From Clostridiaceae bacterium (GTDB taxonomy: Bacteria; Bacillota; Clostridia; Lachnospirales; Lachnospiraceae), in NCBI GenBank assembly GCA_910574345.1, contig CAJSZV010000009.1, positions 148,372 to 212,371 of the forward strand: a stretch of DNA of 64,000 nucleotides. Reading direction: 5' to 3'. The translations under genes and the position numbers were made by a program. The notes beneath the pieces are model-generated. The model ran no database searches. It saw only the letters and a list, made by a program, of their open reading frames with translations, and was not told where the DNA came from. Of this stretch, positions 27,110-34,394 are shown in pieces (the stretch's first letter is position 1; every line of letters begins with the position of its first letter).

Positions 27110-27664
27110 TCAATTCAGTCTGTCTTCGGGAAGCGTTAACAGCTCCCCGATCTTGCGGATGATCTCTCCCAGTATAGAGATCACCGTATCTCTGTCGTAA
27201 TTGCGGCTTTCCGCATAGGCATAATATCCGCCGTAGATGGCAAAGGTGAGACCAATATTCTGGGCGGGCTGAGACCGGAACTGAGGGTATTTTTCAAAGG
27301 CCAGTTCCTTGACGGCACGGTCTATTTTAGACACAAGGCGGCTGCTGCGGTTGTCGGAGAAAAGAATTTGGATCAGATTATCCTGAGACAGATAGCCGAA
27401 AAAAAGCTGTCTAGTAAATTCTCCCGGATTCTCAAAGATATATTCCGGATGGTCCATGGACTGGATCACTGAGAGAACTACCTCTGTCTCCAGCATATCC
27501 GACAATTCATAAATGTCCCCATAGTGAGAATAAAAGGTGGATTTGTTAATCATGGCTTGTTCACATAACTCTTTGATCGTAATTTTTTCTAAAGGTTTTT
27601 TAGACCGGAGTGACAGAAATGCATTGATGATGGCAGTTTTGGTCTTGGTAATTCGTAAATCCAT
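27110..27664 (-). CDS. TetR/AcrR-family transcriptional regulator
   Basis: A 184-residue regulator. The N-terminal helix-turn-helix is recognisable in KITIKELCEQAMINKSTFYSHYGD, close to the TetR family pattern, and the helical C-terminal ligand domain is divergent. The start at 27664 is chosen because GGGGAG lies seven bases upstream; an ATG six codons earlier is weaker. It is divergent from glgB with about 160 bases between, so it could control itself or glgB. No clear operator palindrome was seen, and the ligand is unknown. Confidence 0.85.
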   Translation of the reverse strand: MDLRITKTKTAIINAFLSLRSKKPLEKITIKELCEQAMINKSTFYSHYGDIYELSDMLETEVVLSVIQSMDHPEYIFENPGEFTRQLFFGYLSQDNLIQILFSDNRSSRLVSKIDRAVKELAFEKYPQFRSQPAQNIGLTFAIYGGYYAYAESRNYDRDTVISILGEIIRKIGELLTLPEDRLN

Positions 27665-27824
27665 ATGGAAACTCCCCGACATTTTTAAAAATTCGTTGGT
27701 TAACCCACCAGAAGGAAGAATTGTCTGTGGTCTGGCAAGGTGATTTTTTCTATAATCAATTATAGTAGGAAAAACAACTAATGTCCAGAAACTTTGTAAG
27801 GACAGGAAACCTGGAGGGGGAATT

Positions 27825-29618
27825 ATGGATTTTTATGGATTTTATACAGGAACGGAATTTCAGGCCCATGAGTTTTTAGGTGCATTCCGGGAGGGAGAAG
27901 GAGCGGTGTTTCGTACCTTTGCGCCGGCAGCCAGGCGGATACAGGTCATCGGAGAATTTAACGGCTGGCAGGGAACGGACATGGAGAAGATCCATGACGG
28001 GAATTTCTGGGAGTGCCGCATAAGGGACGCCAGACCGGGGCAGATGTATAAGTATCGGATTACAGGAGCGGACGGGGGTGTAAGGGATCACAGCGATCCT
28101 TACGGAAGGCAGATGGAAGTGAGGCCTCACAACGCTTCCTTCATCTGTGAAAAGGACAGATTTGATTTTGATGATGAGGCATGGATGAAGAAGCGGAGCA
28201 TAAGCAGGGACAAGGCTGTGAATATCTATGAGATTCATGCAGGTTCTTGGAAGCGGCCTTCCGATGAAGCAGAAGATTGGTATAATTATGAAGAACTGGG
28301 AGAGCGCCTTATCCCCTACCTGAAAGAACAGGGATACAACTATGTGGAGTTGATGCCTTTGGCGGAGCACCCCTGCGATGAATCCTGGGGATACCAGATT
28401 ACGGGATTTTTCAGCCCCACCTCCCGATACGGAACGCCGAAGCAGCTGAAAGCTTTTGTAAAACGGTGTCATGAGAATGAGATAGGTGTGATTATGGATT
28501 TTGTTCCCGTGCATTTTGCCGTGGATGATTATGCATTGTGGAATTATGACGGCACGGCCTTATATGAATATCCCAACCGGGATGTGGGGCAGAGCGAGTG
28601 GGGAAGCTGTAATTTTATGCATTCCAGGGGAGAAGTGAGAAGTTTTCTCCAGTCGGCGGCAAATTACTGGCTGTCGGAATTTCATTTTGACGGTCTCAGA
28701 ATGGATGCCATCAGCAATATGATCTACTGGCAGGGCAATCCGGCCAGGGGGGAGAATAAAGGGGCGGTAATGTTTTTGCAGAATTTGAATCAGGGACTGA
28801 AAAAACGCCATCCATCGGCTGTACTGATCGCCGAGGATTCCACTGCCAGGCCGGACATTACAAAGCCGGTGCAGGAAGGCGGCCTCGGATTTGATTACAA
28901 GTGGGATATGGGATGGATGAATGATACCCTGTCTTATTTTCAGGCGGACACAGGGGAAAGAAAGGAAAAATACCACAAGTTAACCTTTTCCATGCAGTAC
29001 TATTATCAGGAGAATTATCTTCTCCCCCTGTCCCATGACGAGAATGTCCATGGGAAGGCCACGATTCTTCAAAAGATGAATGGGGATTACGACATGAAGT
29101 TTCCCCAGGCCAGGGCTTTTTACCTGTATATGTATGCTCACCCAGGGAAAAAACTTAATTTTATGGGCAGTGAACTGGGGCAGCTGAGGGAATGGGATGA
29201 AAAACGGGAACAGGACTGGGATATCTTAAAATACCCCAACCATGATGCATTCAGCCGTTTTATGAAGGATTTAAACAGTATCTATAAAAAGAATCCTGCT
29301 TTCTGGCAAAAGGATTATGACAGGGAAGGTTTTCAATGGCTGGACTGCCACCAGGAGACCCGGTGTATTTATGTTTTTGAGAGAAGAGGGGCAAATCAGA
29401 GGATTGTGGCCATATTTAATTTCTCGGATTCCGTTCAGAAGGATTATGAGGTGAAAGTGCCGGATGCCAAAGGGCTGAAACTTCTTATGGATACAAACAG
29501 GGATATCTATGGGGGGAATGACGCAGTACCTGAAAAAAGAATCCCCATGGGAACTCAGGATGGAATGACGAGATTTACACTGCCGCCATTTTCCGGAAGA
29601 TATTATGAGGTAGAATAA
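27825..29618 (+). CDS. glgB: 1,4-alpha-glucan branching enzyme (GH13)
   Basis: A 597-residue enzyme, short-form GlgB, which moves alpha-1,4 segments to make alpha-1,6 branches in glycogen. The N-terminal CBM48-like domain (VFRTFAPAARRIQVIGEFNGW) is followed by the GH13 barrel. The nucleophile Asp lies in LRMDAISNM, the acid Glu in IAEDST and the third Asp in SHDENVH. It is about 26 kb from glgC/glgD, and no glycogen synthase is in the window. The start follows CTGGAGGGGG. Confidence 0.94.
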   Translation: MDFYGFYTGTEFQAHEFLGAFREGEGAVFRTFAPAARRIQVIGEFNGWQGTDMEKIHDGNFWECRIRDARPGQMYKYRITGADGGVRDHSDPYGRQMEVRPHNASFICEKDRFDFDDEAWMKKRSISRDKAVNIYEIHAGSWKRPSDEAEDWYNYEELGERLIPYLKEQGYNYVELMPLAEHPCDESWGYQITGFFSPTSRYGTPKQLKAFVKRCHENEIGVIMDFVPVHFAVDDYALWNYDGTALYEYPNRDVGQSEWGSCNFMHSRGEVRSFLQSAANYWLSEFHFDGLRMDAISNMIYWQGNPARGENKGAVMFLQNLNQGLKKRHPSAVLIAEDSTARPDITKPVQEGGLGFDYKWDMGWMNDTLSYFQADTGERKEKYHKLTFSMQYYYQENYLLPLSHDENVHGKATILQKMNGDYDMKFPQARAFYLYMYAHPGKKLNFMGSELGQLREWDEKREQDWDILKYPNHDAFSRFMKDLNSIYKKNPAFWQKDYDREGFQWLDCHQETRCIYVFERRGANQRIVAIFNFSDSVQKDYEVKVPDAKGLKLLMDTNRDIYGGNDAVPEKRIPMGTQDGMTRFTLPPFSGRYYEVE

Positions 29619-29752
29619 ATATTATGGAGGAAATCATCTGCCTTCTTTTGGGGAAAACACAGAACTTAATAATTTTATAAAATTTCTATATAAAATTTTC
29701 TGAAAATATAGTATACTGTTAAGATAAGTAACACACAGGGCAACTGTATACC

Positions 29753-29807
29753 ATGATGTTGGGGTCAAAATTGCATCGGATTTTAGACCTTTTGACCCTG
29801 GTATCAT
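29753..29807. repeat. 18-bp hairpin in the leader of the serine hydrolase gene
   Basis: The arms 29753-29770 and 29790-29807 pair over all 18 positions as RNA, with four G-U pairs and a 19-base loop. A TATACT box at 29712-29717 lies upstream and the ribosome site AAGGAGGT downstream at 29819, so the hairpin lies in the untranslated leader. The right arm resembles 34223-34246. Confidence 0.65.
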
Positions 29808-29833
29808 ACCATAATATTAAGGAGGTTTACGCA

Positions 29834-30637
29834 ATGGGAGAGATGATTTCGTCATTCGACGGCATGAAGCTGTATCTGAACAAGGAGATTATGGAGAATG
29901 CCAAGGCAGCGCTGGTGATCGTACATGGACTTTGCGAGCATCAGGGAAGGTATGATTATCTGGCAGATTTATTCCACAAAGCCGGAATCAGCACCTACCG
30001 GTTTGACCACCGCGGTCATGGCCGCTCCGAAGGAGAGAGGACCTACTACGAAGATTTTAATGAGCTGTTAGATGATACCAATGTGGTGGTGGATATGGCT
30101 ATTGCAGAGAATCCCCATATTCCCGTATTTCTTATGGGCCACAGCATGGGCGGTTTTACCGTATCTCTCTACGGCGTAAAATATCCGGATAAGAAACTGC
30201 GCGGTATTGTGACAAGCGGAGCCCTGACCCATGACAACATCGGCCTGATCACAGGAGCTCCTCAGGGACTGGATCCCCACACGAAGCTTCCCAATGAACT
30301 GGGCGGAGGGGTGTGTTCCGTGGCAGAGGTAGTGGACTGGTACGGCAAGGATCCATATAATACCAAGACATTTACCACGGGGCTTTGCTATGCGCTCTGC
30401 AGGGGTCTTGACTGGTTCAAGGAGAAAGAGAAGGAATTTGGCTATCCGGTTCTCATGCTCCACGGGGAGAAGGACGGGCTGGTCAGCGTGAAGGATACAT
30501 ACGAGTTCTTCGATCATGCCGCCTCCAAGGATAAGCAGATGAAGATTTACGGGAATCTGTTCCATGAGATATTCAACGAATACTGCAGAGATGAAGTTAT
30601 CGGCGACGCTCTGGCATGGATTGAGAAGCGGATTTAA
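29834..30637 (+). CDS. Alpha/beta hydrolase, monoacylglycerol-lipase-like
   Basis: A 267-residue serine hydrolase of the Hydrolase_4 (S33-like) family. The oxyanion segment VIVHGLCEHQGRYD opens it, then DHRGHGRSEG and the nucleophile elbow GHSMGG. The acid is probably in HGEKDGLVS, and the histidine in GNLFHEIFNE. This pattern is close to monoglyceride or lysophospholipases. No signal peptide is seen. The ATG at 29834 has AAGGAGGT upstream; the frame extends to 29753 through the hairpin, which is unlikely to be coding. Confidence 0.9.
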   Translation: MGEMISSFDGMKLYLNKEIMENAKAALVIVHGLCEHQGRYDYLADLFHKAGISTYRFDHRGHGRSEGERTYYEDFNELLDDTNVVVDMAIAENPHIPVFLMGHSMGGFTVSLYGVKYPDKKLRGIVTSGALTHDNIGLITGAPQGLDPHTKLPNELGGGVCSVAEVVDWYGKDPYNTKTFTTGLCYALCRGLDWFKEKEKEFGYPVLMLHGEKDGLVSVKDTYEFFDHAASKDKQMKIYGNLFHEIFNEYCRDEVIGDALAWIEKRI

Positions 30638-30651
30638 CAAAGGAATTTTGG

Positions 30652-30687
30652 GACAGCAGGACGGAGGGAATCCGCCTGCTGTCTTTT
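30652..30687 (+). terminator. Terminator after the serine hydrolase gene
   Basis: GACAGCAGG (30652-30660) pairs with CCTGCTGTC (30675-30683), with an inner CGGA/TCCG pairing, followed by five T residues. Confidence 0.9.
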
Positions 30688-30846
30688 TAAAACAGGAGTT
30701 CTTTCAGCGGTATGATGGACATAGGATTGATTGCCATAATACTTACCTCACAAATTTTTTCATCATATCTGGTAATTCATTTGAAATTATAATATAATAT
30801 TTCCGATGATGCAATTAAGAACGATTACAAACGGAGAGGGAGAACC

Positions 30847-31254
30847 ATGTTTTTTATCTGCGGGGTGAATTCAGGGCAAAAGCAGCTGGCACATAATCAG
30901 TTGGTTATATGCAATAGCTGCGGCGCATACGGGCGATATCAGGTTTTTATGACTTATATGTGTCTCAGTCTGTTTTTTATACCGGTATTAAAATGGGGAA
31001 AGAGATATTTTGTTAAAATGTCCTGCTGCGGGACTGTATATGAGCTGAACTGCGAGACAGGAAGGCAGATTGCCCGGGGAAACCAGACAGACATCAGGCC
31101 TGATGAACTGACCTTGGTTGGGGCAGGAAAGCGGGAACAGTGGCAGACCATGTCAGGCAGGAGGCGAATATGCAGAAACTGCGGATATGAGACAGAGGAA
31201 GATTTTGCCTATTGTCCCAAATGCGGCGACAAGCTGGAACTGAGGCAGGATTAA
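30847..31254 (+). CDS. Zinc-ribbon protein, function unknown
   Basis: A 135-residue protein with two cysteine pairs at each end. The first part holds CNSC and later CCG around a hydrophobic segment YMCLSLFFIPVLKWG that could touch the membrane. The C-terminus is a classical zinc ribbon, CRNC and CPKC. Similar small proteins occur in many Lachnospiraceae, with no assigned role that I know. The start follows CGGAGAGGGAG. It precedes spoVT by 119 bases and is probably a separate unit. Confidence 0.8.
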   Translation: MFFICGVNSGQKQLAHNQLVICNSCGAYGRYQVFMTYMCLSLFFIPVLKWGKRYFVKMSCCGTVYELNCETGRQIARGNQTDIRPDELTLVGAGKREQWQTMSGRRRICRNCGYETEEDFAYCPKCGDKLELRQD

Positions 31255-31262
31255 ATTTTTTC

Positions 31263-31291
31263 GTATAAATTCCTTTATTCTACAGATACTA
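31263..31291 (+). promoter_or_regulatory. Sigma-G/F-like promoter before spoVT
   Basis: GTATA (31263-31267) and GATACTA (31285-31291) are 17 bases apart. This is near the forespore consensus GYATR-N17/18-CATNNTA, with one mismatch in the -10. In Bacillus subtilis spoVT is transcribed by sigma-G. Confidence 0.55.
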
Positions 31292-31373
31292 ACTTCCAGA
31301 AACGGATAGAAAATGTTCTTTCGGAATGAAAGGGTTTCGGGAGCATAGTACAGCAAAATGGAGGAATTGTGAT

Positions 31374-31922
31374 ATGAAAGCTACGGGAATTGTGAGAAGA
31401 ATTGATGACCTGGGAAGAGTGGTCATTCCAAAGGAAATAAGAAGAACATTGCGGCTGCGAGAAGGAACTCCCCTTGAGATTTTTACGGATCGGGAAGGGG
31501 AGATTATTCTGAAAAAATATTCTCCTATGGTGGAACTGACGGCCTTTGCAGGGCAGTATGCGGAGGCCATGGCCCAGGCGACCGGCCTTATGGTGTGCAT
31601 CACAGACCGGGACCAGGTGATTGCGGTGTCCGGCGGTTCTAAGAAGGAACTGCTGGCAAAGACCATCAGCAAGCAGTTAGAGCATGCCATCGGAGAGAGA
31701 AATGTGGTGGTGGCATCAAAAGACGACAAGAATTTCCTGCCCCTGACCTCAGAGGAGATTGAGGGAATCACGGCCCAGGCAATCGCTCCCATTATCTGCG
31801 AGGGAGATGCCATTGGAAGCGTAGCGCTTTTAAGCAGGGAGGCGAAAGCGAAGATGGGCGATATGGAGGTGAAGCTGGTGGCAACAGCCGCCGGATTTCT
31901 GGGAAGGCAGATGGAAGGATAG
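31374..31922 (+). CDS. spoVT: Stage V sporulation protein T
   Basis: A 182-residue forespore regulator. The N-terminal AbrB-type swapped hairpin reads KATGIVRRIDDLGRVVIPKE. The rest is a GAF-like sensor domain. Length matches Bacillus SpoVT (178 residues). It tunes sigma-G-dependent genes in the forespore. The ATG at 31374 has GGAGG upstream. A forespore-like promoter lies 83 bases before it, and a terminator that is duplicated 1270 bases later follows it. Confidence 0.93.
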   Translation: MKATGIVRRIDDLGRVVIPKEIRRTLRLREGTPLEIFTDREGEIILKKYSPMVELTAFAGQYAEAMAQATGLMVCITDRDQVIAVSGGSKKELLAKTISKQLEHAIGERNVVVASKDDKNFLPLTSEEIEGITAQAIAPIICEGDAIGSVALLSREAKAKMGDMEVKLVATAAGFLGRQMEG

Positions 31923-31999
31923 ACTTCATAACAGTTCTGAAATAAATACCAAAAAGCACAGGAGCGGCTCTGTATCGTGGGAGAGGCCTGTGCTTTTTT
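31913..31999 (+). repeat. Direct repeat copy 1, contains the spoVT terminator
   Basis: This 87-bp segment matches 33183-33269 with about four differences by eye. It includes the last codons of spoVT and a terminator: AAAAAGCACAGG at 31951 pairs with CCTGTGCTTTTT ending at 31998. The two copies flank the Rpn-type gene. Confidence 0.88.
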
Positions 32000-32028
32000 G
32001 TGGTTTTTGGACGGATAAAGGGGGGATA

Positions 32029-32057
32029 TTGCAGGAAAATGGGCGGTATGATATACT
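32029..32057 (+). promoter_or_regulatory. Promoter of the Rpn-type gene
   Basis: TTGCAG (32029-32034) and TATACT (32052-32057) are separated by 17 bases, and TGA before the -10 extends it. Confidence 0.65.
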
Positions 32058-32159
32058 GGAAGCAGATAAAAGAGAGTGAGTATGTACGGCGTGCAGAAAG
32101 AGAAACAGGATTGGCTCATATTAAAATGAGATACGATTGGAATGAGGGAGGTGAGAAGA

Positions 32160-33134
32160 TTGGGACGTAAGGACACGGTGACAGGGGCTTATGTGAAACA
32201 GAACACGATCTTCGCGGACGCATTTAATTACTACATCTTTGGCGGACAGCAGGTAATCCGGCCGGACCAGCTGAGAGAACTGGATACTGCGGAAATTGTA
32301 GTTCCCTATGGTGCAGATGGCGCAGGGGAGCCGGAGCAGAAGTACCGGGATGTGATGAAAAGCCTCACTGCTATGCAGGATGAAAATGCGGCATATCTGC
32401 TTCTGGGAATCGAGAATCAAAGTGATGTGCATTATGCTATGCCAGTGAAAAATCTGGTATATGATGTCATACACTATGCAAAACAGGTTCAGGAGGCAGC
32501 TAACAGCCATAGAAAGGCAAAAGATTATAAGGAGCATGGCAAGGGAGAGTTCTTGTCCGGGTTTTATAAAGAGGATAAGCTGATACCGGTTATTACGTTG
32601 GTGATCTTCTTTTCGCCGGATGAGTGGGACGGACCCACTTCCCTTCATGAGATGATGAATGTGACAGATGAACGGATTCTTTCTCTGGTTCCTGATTATC
32701 AGATTCATCTTATTGCTCCAGCGGGGCTGGCGGATGAAGAGTTGAAAAAGTTTCATTCATCGCTGAGAGAAGTATTGGGTTTTATTAAGTACGCCAATGA
32801 TATGGAGAAGATGGATCGGATAATTAATGGAGACTTTCAGAAATTGAGACGGGAAGAGATTGATGTGCTAAATCAATGTGTAAATGTTAAACTGGAATTA
32901 AAAGACGGAGAGGAGACGATAGATGTGTGTAAGGCATGGGAGGATATGAAGAGAGAGACTGCAATAAAAGCAGCAGAGGAGGCAACAATAAAGGCAACGA
33001 AAGAGACACAGGAGGAGACACTATTGCAAAACCTGAGAAGCTTGATGGAAACACTTCATTTATCAGCTGAACAGGCTATGGCTGCCCTGAAAGTGCCAGA
33101 GACAAAACGTTCTAAATTGGTTGCCAAGCTATAA
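32160..33134 (+). CDS. Rpn family nuclease / PD-(D/E)XK transposase-like protein
   Basis: A 324-residue protein of the Rpn/PDDEXK_2 family, often annotated as transposase but better known as recombination-promoting nucleases. The N-terminus has the family opening (DTVTGAYVKQNTIFADAFNYYIF). The catalytic core includes AAYLLLGIENQSD with the E-x-Q variant of PD-(D/E)XK. The C-terminus is a helical, Lys/Glu/Thr-rich region (AAEEATIKATKETQEE). The TTG start at 32160 is chosen because GGGAGGTG precedes it and homologues start MGKKD; an ATG at 32142 lies on the site itself. It lies between two copies of the spoVT terminator repeat. Confidence 0.85.
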   Translation: MGRKDTVTGAYVKQNTIFADAFNYYIFGGQQVIRPDQLRELDTAEIVVPYGADGAGEPEQKYRDVMKSLTAMQDENAAYLLLGIENQSDVHYAMPVKNLVYDVIHYAKQVQEAANSHRKAKDYKEHGKGEFLSGFYKEDKLIPVITLVIFFSPDEWDGPTSLHEMMNVTDERILSLVPDYQIHLIAPAGLADEELKKFHSSLREVLGFIKYANDMEKMDRIINGDFQKLRREEIDVLNQCVNVKLELKDGEETIDVCKAWEDMKRETAIKAAEEATIKATKETQEETLLQNLRSLMETLHLSAEQAMAALKVPETKRSKLVAKL

Positions 33135-33182
33135 AATCAGCAAAAAATTTTTGGCGAATACTTGACACATTCAGATGGCCTG

Positions 33183-33269
33183 GGAAGGATAAACTTCATA
33201 ACAGTTCTGAAATAAATACCAAAAAGCACAAGAGCAGCTCTGCATCGTGGGAGAGGCCTGTGCTTTTTT
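33183..33269 (+). repeat. Direct repeat copy 2, terminator after the Rpn-type gene
   Basis: Second copy of the 87-bp repeat at 31913-31999, exactly 1270 bases downstream. The terminator core AAAAAGCACA pairs with TGTGCTTTTT. A third, more diverged copy of only the terminator part is at 38295-38343. Confidence 0.88.
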
Positions 33270-33401
33270 ATTCTATAGGCGATTGACCCGCCAAGGCTTT
33301 TTATCGTACAAAATATCCCCACAGAGGACGGTAATCCGCTTCCGAAAAATTCAATATGGCAGTCAGCGCACCTGGTATGAAAACGGTGTTTAAATGATAT
33401 A

Positions 33402-34133
33402 TCAGACGGATTTTCTCACCGCATTGTCATAAAAACGGAAATAATCCGGGCGGTGCCGGGACTGGGTATACTCAAAACAAATGCCGTCACTGTTGTAGGT
33501 CTGACTGCTGATGACTGCCATGCAGTTGTAATCCTGAACATCCTTCATCAGATATTTTTCATCAATCTCTGTCATTTTCTCTACGGTCATGACCCGTTTG
33601 CTGTTTACAATGGTCATATGCAGGGTTTGTTCCAGATATTCGTAGATGGAGTTTTGGGCAATCTCTTTTGTGAGGCCGGGGACCGCCTCCTTTAAGAAAT
33701 AGTTGTGGTTGAGAATCAGGGGCATGGCGTCTAAATAGTGAAGCCGCTGGATGTAGTAAATATCGCTTCCTGCAGGAAAACCGGTGTACAGGGCCTGCTT
33801 TTCGTTAATGGAAAACTCCGTAAACAGGAGAACCTTCGTGATGGCATGGTGGCCGTTTCTGGCGGCGGATTCCCGAAAGGTCTCGATCTCACCGATGGTA
33901 AAGGCAGTCTGGGCAATAGGCTGATAGATGTTGCGGACGCCCTTTCCCTGCATGGTCTGCACATAGCCGTCTGTTACCAGACGGCTGACTGCCCGGCGGA
34001 GAGTGTTGCGGGAACAGTTGTAAGTCTGGATCAGGGTATTTTCTGAGGGCAAAAGCTCCTGGTAGGCGAAAACATCGTTTTCAATCTTCTGCTTTAGATC
34101 TCTGTAAATCGTTTCGTATATTGATTTTGGCAT
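33402..34133 (-). CDS. treR: GntR-family trehalose operon repressor
   Basis: A 243-residue regulator. The N-terminal GntR winged helix (YETIYRDLKQKIENDVF ... LPSENTLIQTYNCSRNTLRRA) is followed by a UTRA ligand-binding domain. By position and family it is TreR, which binds trehalose 6-phosphate and releases DNA. The start at 34133 has GGAGGAAGGTG upstream; a longer frame to 34205 lacks a site. It is divergent from treP across a region with three 12-bp palindromes TTGTTTAAACAA or ATGTTTAAACAA, the likely operators. Confidence 0.92.
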   Translation of the reverse strand: MPKSIYETIYRDLKQKIENDVFAYQELLPSENTLIQTYNCSRNTLRRAVSRLVTDGYVQTMQGKGVRNIYQPIAQTAFTIGEIETFRESAARNGHHAITKVLLFTEFSINEKQALYTGFPAGSDIYYIQRLHYLDAMPLILNHNYFLKEAVPGLTKEIAQNSIYEYLEQTLHMTIVNSKRVMTVEKMTEIDEKYLMKDVQDYNCMAVISSQTYNSDGICFEYTQSRHRPDYFRFYDNAVRKSV

Positions 34134-34181
34134 ATATTTTTCACCTTCCTCCCTGTCGGGCTGCTTTTTCATACTTTTACG

Positions 34182-34246
34182 GGTTCCAAAGTCATGAATC
34201 ATCATGCAGACATGTCATACATGACCTTTTTACCCTGGCATCGTGG
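34182..34246. repeat. Leader repeat related to copies at 29.8 and 38.7 kb
   Basis: Positions 34182-34214 match 38694-38726 in most of 33 bases (GGTTCCAAAGTCATG shared exactly). Positions 34223-34246 resemble 29786-29810. CATG-containing inverted repeats lie inside. In the treR message this falls in the 5' untranslated leader. Confidence 0.55.
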
Positions 34247-34255
34247 AATGATTCT

Positions 34256-34371
34256 ATTATAAAAAGAGGGAATCAAAAAGTCAACGACTTGTTTAAACAA
34301 ATTTTGAAAAAAGTGTTGACATGTTTAAACAAGTATGCTATAACAAAATACAGAAACATGTTTAAACAAGT
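34256..34371. promoter_or_regulatory. Divergent treR/treP promoters with three TreR operators
   Basis: Plus strand: TTGACA (34316-34321), 17 bases, TATAAC (34339-34344), extended by TGC, for treP. Minus strand: TTGACT (34284-34279), 17 bases, TATAAT (34261-34256), for treR. Operators: TTGTTTAAACAA at 34289-34300, and ATGTTTAAACAA at 34321-34332 and 34358-34369. The second overlaps the treP -35 and the third lies just after its start point, which fits repression. Confidence 0.88.
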
Positions 34372-34394
34372 AAAACATATGGAGGGATTGTAGC

